A DNA stretch of 37,655 nucleotides from positions 1-37,655 of the forward strand of contig JAOPVD010000034.1 of NCBI GenBank assembly GCA_025966295.1, written 5' to 3'. The notes under the pieces were generated by a model. The model ran no database searches. It saw nothing but the letters and a program-made list of their open reading frames with translations, and was not told the DNA's origin. The translations under genes and the position numbers were made by a program. Each line of letters opens with the position of its first letter. Positions within the stretch are counted from its first letter, which is position 1. The stretch comes from Frankiales bacterium. Lineage in GTDB: Bacteria; Actinomycetota; Actinomycetes; Mycobacteriales; SCTD01. Positions 6,599 to 14,402 of this stretch are shown here, piece after piece.

Positions 6599-7267
6599 AT
6601 GGACGGCGTTCACGACATGGGCGGCAGGCCCGAGCACTTCGGGCCACTGAAGCCGCTCGACCCGGCGGAGAAGCCCTTCGGTGAGCCCTGGGAGGGACGG
6701 GCCTTTGCCGTGACCCTCCTGGCCAACCGCGCCGCCACGGCCTCCAACCTGCACGCCTTCCGGCACGCGCTCGAGCGCGTCCCCGAGAAGGAGTACCTGG
6801 CCGACTACTACGGCCGCTGGCTCGGCAGCGCCGAGATCCTGCTGGTCGAGAGCGGCCTGCTGGCGCCCGGCGCCGTCGAGGCGCGCGCCCGCAAGCTGCG
6901 CGGCGAGGCGGTCGAGGATCCGGCCGACCCCGAGCCGAACAAGCCCACCATGGAGAGTGGTGGCGGCGGCAACCTACGGAGCGTCGAGGCGGCCCCCGCC
7001 TTCGCCGTAGGTGACCGCGTCACGACCAGCAGCGACGCGGCCAGCGGCCACACCCGCCTGCCCGGCTACGTCCGCGCCAAGGTCGGTACCGTCACGGCGC
7101 TGCGCCCGGCGCAGGTGCTGCCCGACACCGCGGCGCACTTCATCGGGGAGAACCCGCAGCACGTCTACAGCGTCACCTACGACGCCCACGACCTGTGGCG
7201 CGCCGACAGCGAGCCGTTCAGCCTGACCATCGACCTCTACGAGAACTACCTGGAGCGCGCGCAGTGA
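6599..7267 (+). CDS. nthB: Nitrile hydratase subunit beta
   Basis: Nitrile hydratase converts nitriles to amides; beta pairs with alpha to form the active cleft. The 222-residue protein has the family start MDGVHDMGG, the conserved FGEPWEGRAFAVTL stretch, and the C-terminal SH3-like domain (TRLPGYVRAKVGTV, GENPQHVYSVTYD, DLWRADSEPFSLTIDLYENYL), where PGYVRxK and DLYENYL are hallmarks. ATG 6599 has AAGGA upstream. It overlaps the alpha gene by 4 nt as GTGA. The order beta-alpha-activator is that of cobalt-type enzymes. A Gly-rich insert near residues 118-128 (MESGGGGNL) links the two halves. Confidence 0.96.
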   Translation: MDGVHDMGGRPEHFGPLKPLDPAEKPFGEPWEGRAFAVTLLANRAATASNLHAFRHALERVPEKEYLADYYGRWLGSAEILLVESGLLAPGAVEARARKLRGEAVEDPADPEPNKPTMESGGGGNLRSVEAAPAFAVGDRVTTSSDAASGHTRLPGYVRAKVGTVTALRPAQVLPDTAAHFIGENPQHVYSVTYDAHDLWRADSEPFSLTIDLYENYLERAQ

Positions 7268-7872
7268 CGCAGGCAGACATGCAGCCCGGCATCGACCTGG
7301 CGCTGCGGACCGAGGCCCTCGAGTCCCTGCTGCTGGAGCGCGGCCTGGCCGACACCAAGACGATCGAGACCTTCATCGGGATCTACGAGACCCAGGTCGG
7401 CCCGATGAACGGCGCCAAGGTGGTCGCCAAGGCCTGGACCGACCCGGAGTACAAGGCCCGGCTGCTGGCGGAGGGCACCGCGGCCATCGCGGAGCTGGGC
7501 TTCAAGGGCCCGCAGGGCGAGCACATGGTGGTCCTCGAGAACACACCCGCGGTGCACCACGTCGTGGTCTGCACGCTGTGCTCCTGCTACCCCTGGCCCG
7601 TCCTGGGCCTGCCGCCGTCTTGGTACAAGGACTCGGCGTACCGATCGCGCGTGGTCAGGGAGCCGCGCGCGGTGCTGGCCGAGTGGGGCACCGTGCTCGG
7701 CGACGACGTCGAGGTGAAGGTCGTGGACTCCAGCTCGGAGGTCCGCTACTTCGTGCTGCCCGAGCGCCCTGCGGGCACCGAGAGCCTGTCCGAGGAGGAG
7801 CTCGCCGCCCTCGTCACGCGCGACAACATGGTGGGGGTCACCAAGGTCAGCACCGGGGTCGCTGCCCCGTGA
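7264..7872 (+). CDS. nthA: Nitrile hydratase subunit alpha, cobalt type
   Basis: This is the catalytic metal subunit. The 202-residue protein contains the metal claw VCTLCSC (C103, C106, S107 and C108), followed by YPWPVLGLPPSWYKD. Thr at the third position of the motif marks the Co(III) type; iron enzymes have Ser. The outer cysteines are expected to be oxidised to sulfinate and sulfenate after translation. RSRVVREPRAVLAEWG and the C-terminal LVTRDNMVGV are also family features. GTG 7264 overlaps the beta stop. It is coupled at its end to the activator gene by another GTGA overlap. Confidence 0.97.
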   Translation: MTQADMQPGIDLALRTEALESLLLERGLADTKTIETFIGIYETQVGPMNGAKVVAKAWTDPEYKARLLAEGTAAIAELGFKGPQGEHMVVLENTPAVHHVVVCTLCSCYPWPVLGLPPSWYKDSAYRSRVVREPRAVLAEWGTVLGDDVEVKVVDSSSEVRYFVLPERPAGTESLSEEELAALVTRDNMVGVTKVSTGVAAP

Positions 7873-8234
7873 CCGCGGCCCTCGACGTCGACGGCGCCGC
7901 TGCGCCGCCCCGGCAGAACGGCGAGCTGGTCTTCGCCGAGCCCTGGGAGGGCCGCGCGTTCGGCCTCGCCATGGCGCTCACCGACGCGGGCGTCATCTCC
8001 TACGACGTGTTCCGCGACGCTTTGATCGCGAAGATCGCCGCCTGGGAGTCCGCCCCGCCCGCGGGCGAGTGCTACTCCTACTACCGCTGCTGGCTGCAGG
8101 CGCTCGAGCAGGTGCTCGCCGACGCCCAGCTCGTGGCTCCGGACGACGTCGCCGCGCGCGCCGCTCTGTTCGCCGTCCGCCCGGCAGGGCACGATCATGA
8201 CCATGACCACGACCACGAGCACCACCACGACTGA
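7869..8234 (+). CDS. Nitrile hydratase accessory/activator protein with His-Asp tail
   Basis: The 121-residue protein resembles the beta-like activators (P14K/NhlE type) that swap cobalt-loaded alpha subunit into the enzyme: GELVFAEPWEGRAFGLAMAL mirrors the beta subunit's FGEPWEGRAF region, followed by helices with YYRCWLQALEQVL. The C-terminus ends in an alternating His-Asp run (about residues 107-121: HDHDHDHDHEHHHD), well suited to bind Co2+; this tail is an addition to the compact family core. GTG 7869 overlaps the alpha stop. Its last 38 bases encode the start of the OsmC gene in another frame. Confidence 0.92.
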   Translation: MTAALDVDGAAAPPRQNGELVFAEPWEGRAFGLAMALTDAGVISYDVFRDALIAKIAAWESAPPAGECYSYYRCWLQALEQVLADAQLVAPDDVAARAALFAVRPAGHDHDHDHDHEHHHD

Positions 8235-8628
8235 GCGGGGCGGCACCAACTCGGCCGTCGCGACCTGGGCGGGCGGATGGCGCTGCGACGTCGAGGCGGG
8301 CGGCTTCTCGCTCGTGGTCGACGAGCCGGTCGACGTCGGCGGTACCGGGCTGGGCCCGATGCCGACCGACCTGCTGCTGGCGTCGATGTCGTCCTGCTAC
8401 GCGCTCGCGCTGGCCTGGGCGGCGAGCAAGCGCGGTGTCGTGCTGCCGGACCTCCAGGTGACGGCGACCGGTACCTACAACGGTCAGAAGTTCGCGGCGC
8501 TGCTGCTCACCGTGACCACGTCGCTGCCGGCGCAGGAGCTGGCGCCGCTGCTCGAACCCGCCAAGCGGGTCTGCTACGTCTCCAACACCTTCGCGCACGC
8601 GCCGGTCATCGAGGTGGAGGTGGCATGA
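8197..8628 (+). CDS. OsmC family protein (thiol-dependent peroxidase fold)
   Basis: The 143-residue protein has the two reactive cysteines of OsmC/Ohr proteins: C67 in LLLASMSSCYALALAWAASK and C126 in AKRVCYVSNTF, with GTGLGPMPTDLLLAS before the first. The family reduces organic or inorganic peroxides with thiols. ATG 8197 lies inside the end of the activator gene, so the N-terminus is a run of Thr (MTMTTTTSTTTT) made from the His-Asp codons in another frame; ATG 8203 is an alternative. The downstream gene overlaps as ATGA. Its place in the nitrile hydratase operon suggests protection of, or chemistry on, the active-site cysteines, but that is inference. Confidence 0.92.
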   Translation: MTMTTTTSTTTTERGGTNSAVATWAGGWRCDVEAGGFSLVVDEPVDVGGTGLGPMPTDLLLASMSSCYALALAWAASKRGVVLPDLQVTATGTYNGQKFAALLLTVTTSLPAQELAPLLEPAKRVCYVSNTFAHAPVIEVEVA

Positions 8629-9179
8629 GCCCGCGCCCGGCCCACGACCACGTGCACGACCCGGCGTGCGCGGCCGCGCACGGCGACGCGGTGCCGCCCA
8701 AGGACACCCGCCGCCTCGTGCTGGTCTTCGTCTCGCCGGTGGCGCAGGAGCTCGCCGCGCTGGCCGACCGGCTGGGCTGGCCGGTCACGGTCGTGGATCC
8801 CGACTCGGCGCTGGTCGACATCGATCCCATCCCCTACGCCCGGACCGTGACGACGGTCGCTGCCGCGCGGCTCGACGACGGCTGCGACGTGGTGCTCTGC
8901 GACCACGGCCGGCCGGAGCTCGGTGACGTGCTCGCCGCGGTGCTGGCGCAGCCGGCGCGCTGGGTGGGGGTCATGGGCAGCCTGCGGCACACCGCCCCGC
9001 ACATCGCGGCGCTGCGCAGCCGGGGCGTGGCCGAGGACGACATCGCCCGGGTCCATCGGCCCATCGGCCTCGACATCGGCTCGCACACCCCGCCGGAGAT
9101 CGCGATCGCCACGGTGGCCGGGCTTCTCGCCGACCGCAACGGCCGCCCCGGCGGTCCGTTCGCCGACACCAGCAGCTGA
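8625..9179 (+). CDS. XdhC/CoxI-family protein, Rossmann (XdhC_C) domain only
   Basis: The 184-residue protein ends with the clear XdhC C-terminal domain: PARWVGVMGSLRHTAPHIAA, DDIARVHRPIGLDIGSHTPP and EIAIATVAGLLADRNGR. The usual N-terminal XdhC/CoxI domain is missing, so it is shorter than classical XdhC, which helps mature the molybdenum cofactor of xanthine dehydrogenase. The N-terminus carries a His/Asp/Cys segment (HDHVHDPACAAAHGD) that could bind metal. No molybdoenzyme is present in the window. ATG 8625 overlaps the OsmC stop as ATGA. It closes the operon; a role in cofactor or metal delivery is inferred. Confidence 0.9.
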   Translation: MSPRPAHDHVHDPACAAAHGDAVPPKDTRRLVLVFVSPVAQELAALADRLGWPVTVVDPDSALVDIDPIPYARTVTTVAAARLDDGCDVVLCDHGRPELGDVLAAVLAQPARWVGVMGSLRHTAPHIAALRSRGVAEDDIARVHRPIGLDIGSHTPPEIAIATVAGLLADRNGRPGGPFADTSS

Positions 9180-9204
9180 TCGTGCGCCCGCCCGCGCCAG
9201 CGTT

Positions 9205-9224
9205 GGCCTAGCCGGGAGAAGGCC
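9205..9224. terminator. Small hairpin between convergent operons
   Basis: GGCCT (9205-9209) and AGGCC (9220-9224) form a short stem in the 45-bp gap between the XdhC-like stop and the stop of the minus-strand DUF1116 gene. It is weak and without a U-run, but no other terminator candidate lies here. Confidence 0.3.
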
Positions 9225-10637
9225 TCAGCGTCCCCGTGCCAGGCGCGCGTCGAGGTCGAGCAGCGCATCCCGGAAGCAGGCCAGCGGCGCCGCGGCGACC
9301 CCCGCCCCGACCTGCCCGGTGCCCTGGCGGTTGTCCAGGATCCCGGTGGTCACCTTGGGCGTGATGCCGTGCTCCACGACCCGTCGTACGTCGACGGCGA
9401 GGGGCGTGCCGCGGCCGCCCAGGGTCGGCAGGGTGAAACGGCTCGAGCGCCCGACGCAGATCCGCTCGAGCTCGGCCGTCAGCTCGCCCGCAGCGGCAAG
9501 GCCTCCCACCAGCTGACCGACGGCGGGCGAGCCTGCGGCGGCGGCGCCGCCCAGGCCGATGAGCTCCAGGACCGCGCTGTCGCCGATGTCCGGAGCGGCG
9601 TCGTCGTCGCCCCTGCCGGGGTGGTACAGCGCGTTGCCGACCATGGGCGCGGGGGCGAGGAACCACTCGTCGTTCCCGGACAGCCTGGTGCCGAACTCCG
9701 TGCCGTTGCGGGCCATGGTCGTGACCACCGAGGAGCCCTCGACCTGCCCGGCCCAGCCCGTCAGAGCGCGGGCCGCGGCCATCGCCAGGGTCAGGAACAA
9801 CAGGTGGTTGCTCGACAGGTAGCGACCGACCTCGACCCGGCGTGGGTCGGCACTGGCCATCAAGGAGGGCAGCAGGTGCTTGATCAGCAGGTTGGTGGAG
9901 GCCTGGGTGCGGACGTGGACGTCGTCGCCCATGGCCACGCCCTGGGCGGCGAACGCCAGGACCTCCACCGGTCCGCTGTGGCGCAGCGTCTCGGCGAGCA
10001 GCGGGGCGACGGCCTCGCGCAGCAGGACCAGCCGGTCGATCGCCCCCGGGGTGTCACGGCCGAACCACGCGACGTCCCCGGAGCCCTGCCCCAGCGGCGC
10101 CCAGGACGCCACCCCGCCGGCGGCGAGCTCGACGACCCACACCGGCGTCGTCGGGCCCATCACGGTGGCCATCGGGACGACACCGCCCGACTCGTTGGCG
10201 GGCCGCAGCGCGACGGAACCGCTCGCCAGCAGGGCATCTGCGGCCTCGACGTCGGCTGCCCAGCCCTCGGCCACGACCGCCGCGCGCATCGAGCGGCGCA
10301 GCGGGTCACCCGCGTCGGCCAGCTCCATCGCCGGACCCGCGTGCAGCAGCACCCGACCCTGCAGGCCGGGCACGACCTCGGACGCCGGGCGCACATCGGT
10401 GAGAGTCGGGACGCCGGTGTCCAGCCGGCGCAGGACCTCCGCGTTGGCCTCGTCAATGGGCCCGGTCAGCGGGCCCGAGAGCCGGCGCAGCGCGTCCAGG
10501 GCGACGGGGTCGCCGCCGGCGGGGATACGCCAGTCCACCTGGACGACCGGTCGTCCCTGGGCCGCGACGGCGTCCGCGAACAGCGGCAGCCCGACGTTGA
10601 CGACGGACACCTCGTCCGGAAGGGCAATGGGGTTCAT
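9225..10637 (-). CDS. DUF1116 protein (AllG/YlbE-like, oxamate carbamoyltransferase-related)
   Basis: The 470-residue protein begins with the family's VSVVNVGLPLFADAVAAQG, PVVQVDWRIPAGGD motif and carries the diagnostic central block VVTTMARNGTEFGTRLSG, then PDIGDSAVLELIGLGG. In E. coli the related AllG works with AllF (FdrA) and AllH in oxamate carbamoyltransferase, which turns oxalurate plus phosphate into oxamate and carbamoyl phosphate. Here an FdrA and a carbamate kinase occur at 19432-21950, but I see no AllH (DUF2877) homologue. It is the last gene of a six-gene operon; its ATG overlaps the lyase stop as ATGA. A carbamoyl-transfer role on another substrate is inferred. Confidence 0.92.
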   Translation of the reverse strand: MNPIALPDEVSVVNVGLPLFADAVAAQGRPVVQVDWRIPAGGDPVALDALRRLSGPLTGPIDEANAEVLRRLDTGVPTLTDVRPASEVVPGLQGRVLLHAGPAMELADAGDPLRRSMRAAVVAEGWAADVEAADALLASGSVALRPANESGGVVPMATVMGPTTPVWVVELAAGGVASWAPLGQGSGDVAWFGRDTPGAIDRLVLLREAVAPLLAETLRHSGPVEVLAFAAQGVAMGDDVHVRTQASTNLLIKHLLPSLMASADPRRVEVGRYLSSNHLLFLTLAMAAARALTGWAGQVEGSSVVTTMARNGTEFGTRLSGNDEWFLAPAPMVGNALYHPGRGDDDAAPDIGDSAVLELIGLGGAAAAGSPAVGQLVGGLAAAGELTAELERICVGRSSRFTLPTLGGRGTPLAVDVRRVVEHGITPKVTTGILDNRQGTGQVGAGVAAAPLACFRDALLDLDARLARGR

Positions 10638-12148
10638 GCCGTGATCTCCTGTCCCTGTCCGGCGGCCAGTGCACGGGCGGTCGAGAGCAGGTCACGCTCG
10701 GCGGCGTGGAACCCTTCTCGGCGTCCTTGCGCCAACGCACGCAGCTGCTGCGCTTGGTCGCGGCAGTCCTGCGCCATCTGCTCCACCACGGGCGGGGCGG
10801 CCCCACCCGTGGCGGTGCGGGTCTCGACGATGTGTCGCGGGTCGAGCACGTCGGTGAGGTCTGTTCCGGTCAGCCCGACTGACCGGCCGGCCTGCTCCAG
10901 CGCGGCCTCGTCGAGCATCGCGCCGTCGATGTCGATCCCGCGCAGCCCGGCGGCGTTCGCCTTGCGCACGGCGACACCGACGACCTGGTAGGCGGTGCGG
11001 TAGTCCAGGTCGCACGTCTGCATCACGTACTCCGCCAGGTCCGTGGCCTGGCAGAAGCCGTTCTCGAGCGCTGACCACATCCGCGCGGTGTTGACCTGCA
11101 GCGTGCGGATCACGCCGTCGGTCAACCGGGTGGTGCGGAGCGCCAGGTCGAGGGCGCGCGGGACCTCGCCGTACGCGTAGATGAGGTTGTCGCTGCGCGC
11201 CGACGGGCTCTTGATGACGGCGAGGAAGCCGCTCAACCGGCCGATGAGAGTGCCCGAGGCGCCGCGGATGATCGACAGCGCGTAGGGGTTGCGCTTCTGC
11301 GGCATCAGGACGCTGGACCGGCTGAACCCGTCGGCGACCGTGACGTAGTCGAACTCGCTGCTGGCCCAGATCTCCAGGTCCTCCGCCAGCTTGCTCTGCG
11401 TCCCGACGAGCGAGGCAGCCGCGGCCAGGACGTCGACCAGGCCATCGGTCTGCCACATCGCGTCGCGGGTGTGCTCGATGACGCCGTCGAAGCCCAGCAT
11501 GCTCGCGACCGGCCGGCGGTCGTCGAGCAGGCGGCTGCCGTTGACGCACCCGGCTCCACCGGGGCTGGTGTTGGTCCAGGCCAGGGCATCGACGAGCCGG
11601 CGGGTGTCACGCAGCACGGGATAGGCGAACGACAGCAGGTAGTGGCCGTACGTCGACGGCTGCGCGTGCTGCAGGTAGGTCTGGTCGGGCAACCAGCTGC
11701 GGCTGTGCTCGGCGGCGCTGAGGGCGAGGGTGTCCGCGAGCTGGGCCGCGCGGTCGACCAGCTCGGTGATCTGCCCCCGCAGGTGCAGGCGCAGCGCGAT
11801 GCGGACCGCCTCGCGCCGGGGCCGGCCGGCATGCAACCACCCGGCGTCGTCCCCGATCTGCTCGGTGAAGAAGCGCTCCCGGCTGTTGTACGGCTCCCCG
11901 TAGGCAGGGTCGTAGGGGAAGTCCTCGGGCGCGGTTCCGTGCGTCTCGAGCAGCAGGGCCAGGAGGCGCCGCGCCGGCTCGACGGGAATCACGCCGCGTC
12001 CGCGCAGGTCGAGCACGTGCGCGAGGTCGGCGAGGTTCAAGCCGGCGTGCAGCAGCGGCGCGTCGGCGTTCTCGAGGTGGAACCCCGACTCGACGAGCTC
12101 AGGGGCGGGCCCGTCGAGCGGCGGGCCGAGCCGGTGTCCGGCGGTCAT
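10634..12148 (-). CDS. Argininosuccinate lyase-like protein (fumarase/aspartase superfamily)
   Basis: The 504-residue protein has the superfamily signature SSVLMPQKRNP (GSSxMPxKxNP form) with the catalytic Ser loop, the TYLQHAQPSTYGHYLLSFAY stretch matching the T-x-x-Q-x-AQP block of ArgH, and NTSPGGAGCVNGSRL. It is longer than typical ArgH (about 460), and its context lacks arginine genes, so a beta-elimination releasing fumarate from another N- or C-succinyl compound is more likely than arginine synthesis. ATG 12148 overlaps the preceding PLP-enzyme stop, and its own stop overlaps DUF1116. A second lyase of the same superfamily lies two genes upstream. Confidence 0.9.
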   Translation of the reverse strand: MTAGHRLGPPLDGPAPELVESGFHLENADAPLLHAGLNLADLAHVLDLRGRGVIPVEPARRLLALLLETHGTAPEDFPYDPAYGEPYNSRERFFTEQIGDDAGWLHAGRPRREAVRIALRLHLRGQITELVDRAAQLADTLALSAAEHSRSWLPDQTYLQHAQPSTYGHYLLSFAYPVLRDTRRLVDALAWTNTSPGGAGCVNGSRLLDDRRPVASMLGFDGVIEHTRDAMWQTDGLVDVLAAAASLVGTQSKLAEDLEIWASSEFDYVTVADGFSRSSVLMPQKRNPYALSIIRGASGTLIGRLSGFLAVIKSPSARSDNLIYAYGEVPRALDLALRTTRLTDGVIRTLQVNTARMWSALENGFCQATDLAEYVMQTCDLDYRTAYQVVGVAVRKANAAGLRGIDIDGAMLDEAALEQAGRSVGLTGTDLTDVLDPRHIVETRTATGGAAPPVVEQMAQDCRDQAQQLRALAQGRREGFHAAERDLLSTARALAAGQGQEITA

Positions 12149-13074
12149 CTGTCTTCTCCCATGAATCCGGCGACCGCGTCGAGCAGGCCACCTGTGTGCC
12201 AGAACAGCGCTGCCTGGTCGCCGACGGCGGCCGGCAGCACGGCGAGTGCCTTCGCCGTGTACACGGGGTCGAGGACGAGTCCCTCCGCCCGCAGGGCCAG
12301 GCACGCGGCGGCGTCACCGGCGGCCGAGGCCAGGCCGTGCCCGGGGCCGCGGGCGTCGACCAGCTCGACGTCGTCGGCCCGAGGGGCCGGCTCGCCGCGC
12401 AGGGCCGCCACCTGCCGGGCGAGGTCGAGCACCTGCACGTCCTCCACGGGTCGGCTCACCGAGGCGCCGACGATCCGGAGCGGACGGCCGTGGGCGACGT
12501 TGCCGGCGATGAGCCCGGCGAGGGTCCCGCCGGCACCGCAGGCGATCACGACCACCGGCCGGCGTCCCTGGAGCTGCTCGAGCAGCTCGTCGACGGCGAC
12601 GCGGTAGGCGTCCGCGCCCGTCGCGCTGGCTCCGCCCCTGGGCACGACGTACGGCGAGAAGCCCTGTTCCCTGAGGGCGGCGGCCGTGACGGGCAGCTGG
12701 GCGTCGACGCTGGCGCGGTCGGCGTCACCGGTGAAGCGGACCTCGGCGCCCCACGCCGCGGCCGCCGCGAGGTTGGGGTGGGAGGTGAGCGGCACCGGGT
12801 CGCCGGCCAGCACCAGGACGCAGCGCAGGCCGCCCCAGGCGGCGGCGGCCGAGGCGGCCTGGACGAAGTTGGACCCCGGCGTGCCACCGGTGACCAGGAC
12901 GTCGGCGTGCTGGGCCTGGGCGTCGGCGACGATCGGCGCCAGCTGCCTGGCCTTGTTGCCGGCGACGGCGAAGCCGGTGAGGTCGTCACGCTTGACGAGC
13001 AGCGACGTGACCCCCAGGGCTGCGGCCAGCCGAGGGGCCTGGACGAGCGGGGTCGGGAGCAGGGCCAGGGTCAC
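12145..13074 (-). CDS. PLP-dependent D-cysteine desulfhydrase/ACC deaminase family enzyme
   Basis: The 309-residue protein shows the PLP lysine in LLVKRDDLTGFAVAGNKARQL (K41 in GNKxR), characteristic of the ACC deaminase/D-cysteine desulfhydrase branch of fold type II. The phosphate-binding loop is CGAGGTLAGLIAGN, and HTGG near the C-terminus holds the pyridine-nitrogen region. The length suits DcyD-like enzymes. GTG 13074 overlaps the PurB-like gene's stop. Possible reactions are deamination or beta-elimination of a D-amino acid or of a beta-substituted alanine; the fold family also includes cyanoalanine-forming enzymes, which matters beside nitrile hydratase, but this assignment is speculative. 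Confidence 0.9.
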   Translation of the reverse strand: MTLALLPTPLVQAPRLAAALGVTSLLVKRDDLTGFAVAGNKARQLAPIVADAQAQHADVLVTGGTPGSNFVQAASAAAAWGGLRCVLVLAGDPVPLTSHPNLAAAAAWGAEVRFTGDADRASVDAQLPVTAAALREQGFSPYVVPRGGASATGADAYRVAVDELLEQLQGRRPVVVIACGAGGTLAGLIAGNVAHGRPLRIVGASVSRPVEDVQVLDLARQVAALRGEPAPRADDVELVDARGPGHGLASAAGDAAACLALRAEGLVLDPVYTAKALAVLPAAVGDQAALFWHTGGLLDAVAGFMGEDR

Positions 13075-14402
13075 GGCCACTGCTCTGGCTCGTCGGCGCG
13101 CGCCTTGCGGGCGCGCAGGACGACGTGGTCGACCATCTCGCCGGCCGAGCCGGCCGCCGGGTGCAGCGCCGCGATCTCCTGCGGCGTCAGCAGGTCCGCC
13201 ACCACCGCCGTGAGGGACCGTCCGGTGGAGAGGGCCTGCTGCAGCGTGTCCTGGGCCTGGTGCTTGCCGAGCCGGGTGGTGAGCACGGCCAGGACCTGCT
13301 CGCTGCCGGTGGCGTCGCCGAGGTTGCGGCGCATGGCCTCGGTGTCGACCTCCAGGCCCTCGACGAGCTCGACGGCGAGGGACGTGGCTGTCGCGGTCAG
13401 CAGGCACACCTCCGGCAGCGCCACCCACTCGGCCTTCCAGCTGCGGCCGTCGCGCTCGTGCCCGCCCACCATGCCCTCGAGCAGCACCGCGGCCTGGGCG
13501 CGGGTCAGGCGGGCCAGGGTGTCGAGGTGCTCGCTGCGCTCGGGGTTGACCTTGTGCGGCATGGTGATGCTGCCGACGACACCGGGGCGCGGCGTCTCGC
13601 GCAGCTCGCCGATCTCCGGGCGCTGCAGCTCGTAGACCTCGCCCCCGAGGCGCGCCAGCGTGCCGGTGACCATCGTCAGTACGGCGCCGACCTCGGCGAT
13701 CCGGTCACGTGCGGTGAGCCAGGAGATCCCCGGGTCGGCAAGGCCCAGCTCGGCGCAGAGCCGCTGGCGCACGGCTGGGCCGGCGGGCCCGAGCGCGGCC
13801 AACGTGCCGACACCGCCGCCGAGCTGACCCACCAGCCAACGGGGTGCGCCCTCGTGCAGGCGGTCGAGGTGACGGCGCACCTCGTCGGCCCAGGAGGCGG
13901 CTTTGAGGCCGAAGGTGACGGGTGCCCCGGGCTGCCCGTGGGTGCGGCCGGGGCCCAGGGTGTCCCTGTGCAGCTCGGCCAGCTCCAGCAGCAGCTCCTC
14001 CAGCCGCCGCAGGTCCCGGCGCACCTCGCGCAGCACGGCCCGCAGGGCGAGAGAGGTCCACGTGTCGGTCAGGTCCTGCACGGTGGCGCCGACGTAGACG
14101 TACGGGTGCACGTCGTCGTCGAGCACCTGCCGGAGGGCCCGGATCAGCCCGAGGGTCGAGTGGCCGCTGGCGCGGGTCTCGGCCGCGACCAGGTCCAGGT
14201 CGAGCAGGTCGACCGACGCGCGCTCGGTGATCTGGTCCGCGGCCGCAGCGGGCACCAGACCCTCCAGGGCCTGCGCCCTGGCGAGCGCCGCGAGGACCTC
14301 GAGCCAGCCCTGCAGCCGGCCGCTCTCGCAGAAGACGGCGCGCACGGCAGGGGTGCCCCAGAGGTGGCCGTACATCCCGGACTCGGTGATGCGGGCACTC
14401 AC
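13071..14402 (-). CDS. Adenylosuccinate lyase/3-carboxy-muconate cycloisomerase-like lyase
   Basis: The 443-residue protein has the superfamily signature GVVGSITMPHKVNPERSEHL, the upstream GRTHGQPGAPVTFGLKAASW block, and VYVGATVQDLTDTW, which match the PurB/PcaB group. The length is normal. No purine or aromatic-ring genes are nearby, and core PurB would not sit in such an operon, so it is probably specialised. GTG 14402 overlaps the upstream stop. With the ArgH-like enzyme it makes two fumarate-releasing or fumarate-adding steps in one operon, which suggests a pathway passing through succinyl adducts or two successive eliminations. Confidence 0.92.
   Translation of the reverse strand: MSARITESGMYGHLWGTPAVRAVFCESGRLQGWLEVLAALARAQALEGLVPAAAADQITERASVDLLDLDLVAAETRASGHSTLGLIRALRQVLDDDVHPYVYVGATVQDLTDTWTSLALRAVLREVRRDLRRLEELLLELAELHRDTLGPGRTHGQPGAPVTFGLKAASWADEVRRHLDRLHEGAPRWLVGQLGGGVGTLAALGPAGPAVRQRLCAELGLADPGISWLTARDRIAEVGAVLTMVTGTLARLGGEVYELQRPEIGELRETPRPGVVGSITMPHKVNPERSEHLDTLARLTRAQAAVLLEGMVGGHERDGRSWKAEWVALPEVCLLTATATSLAVELVEGLEVDTEAMRRNLGDATGSEQVLAVLTTRLGKHQAQDTLQQALSTGRSLTAVVADLLTPQEIAALHPAAGSAGEMVDHVVLRARKARADEPEQWP

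Noticed and set aside
4346..6766. An 806-codon minus-strand frame opposite the flavoprotein and nitrogen-starvation genes
   Set aside because: Its translation is low-complexity and matches no family, while the plus-strand genes carry clear motifs; it is a GC-skew shadow.
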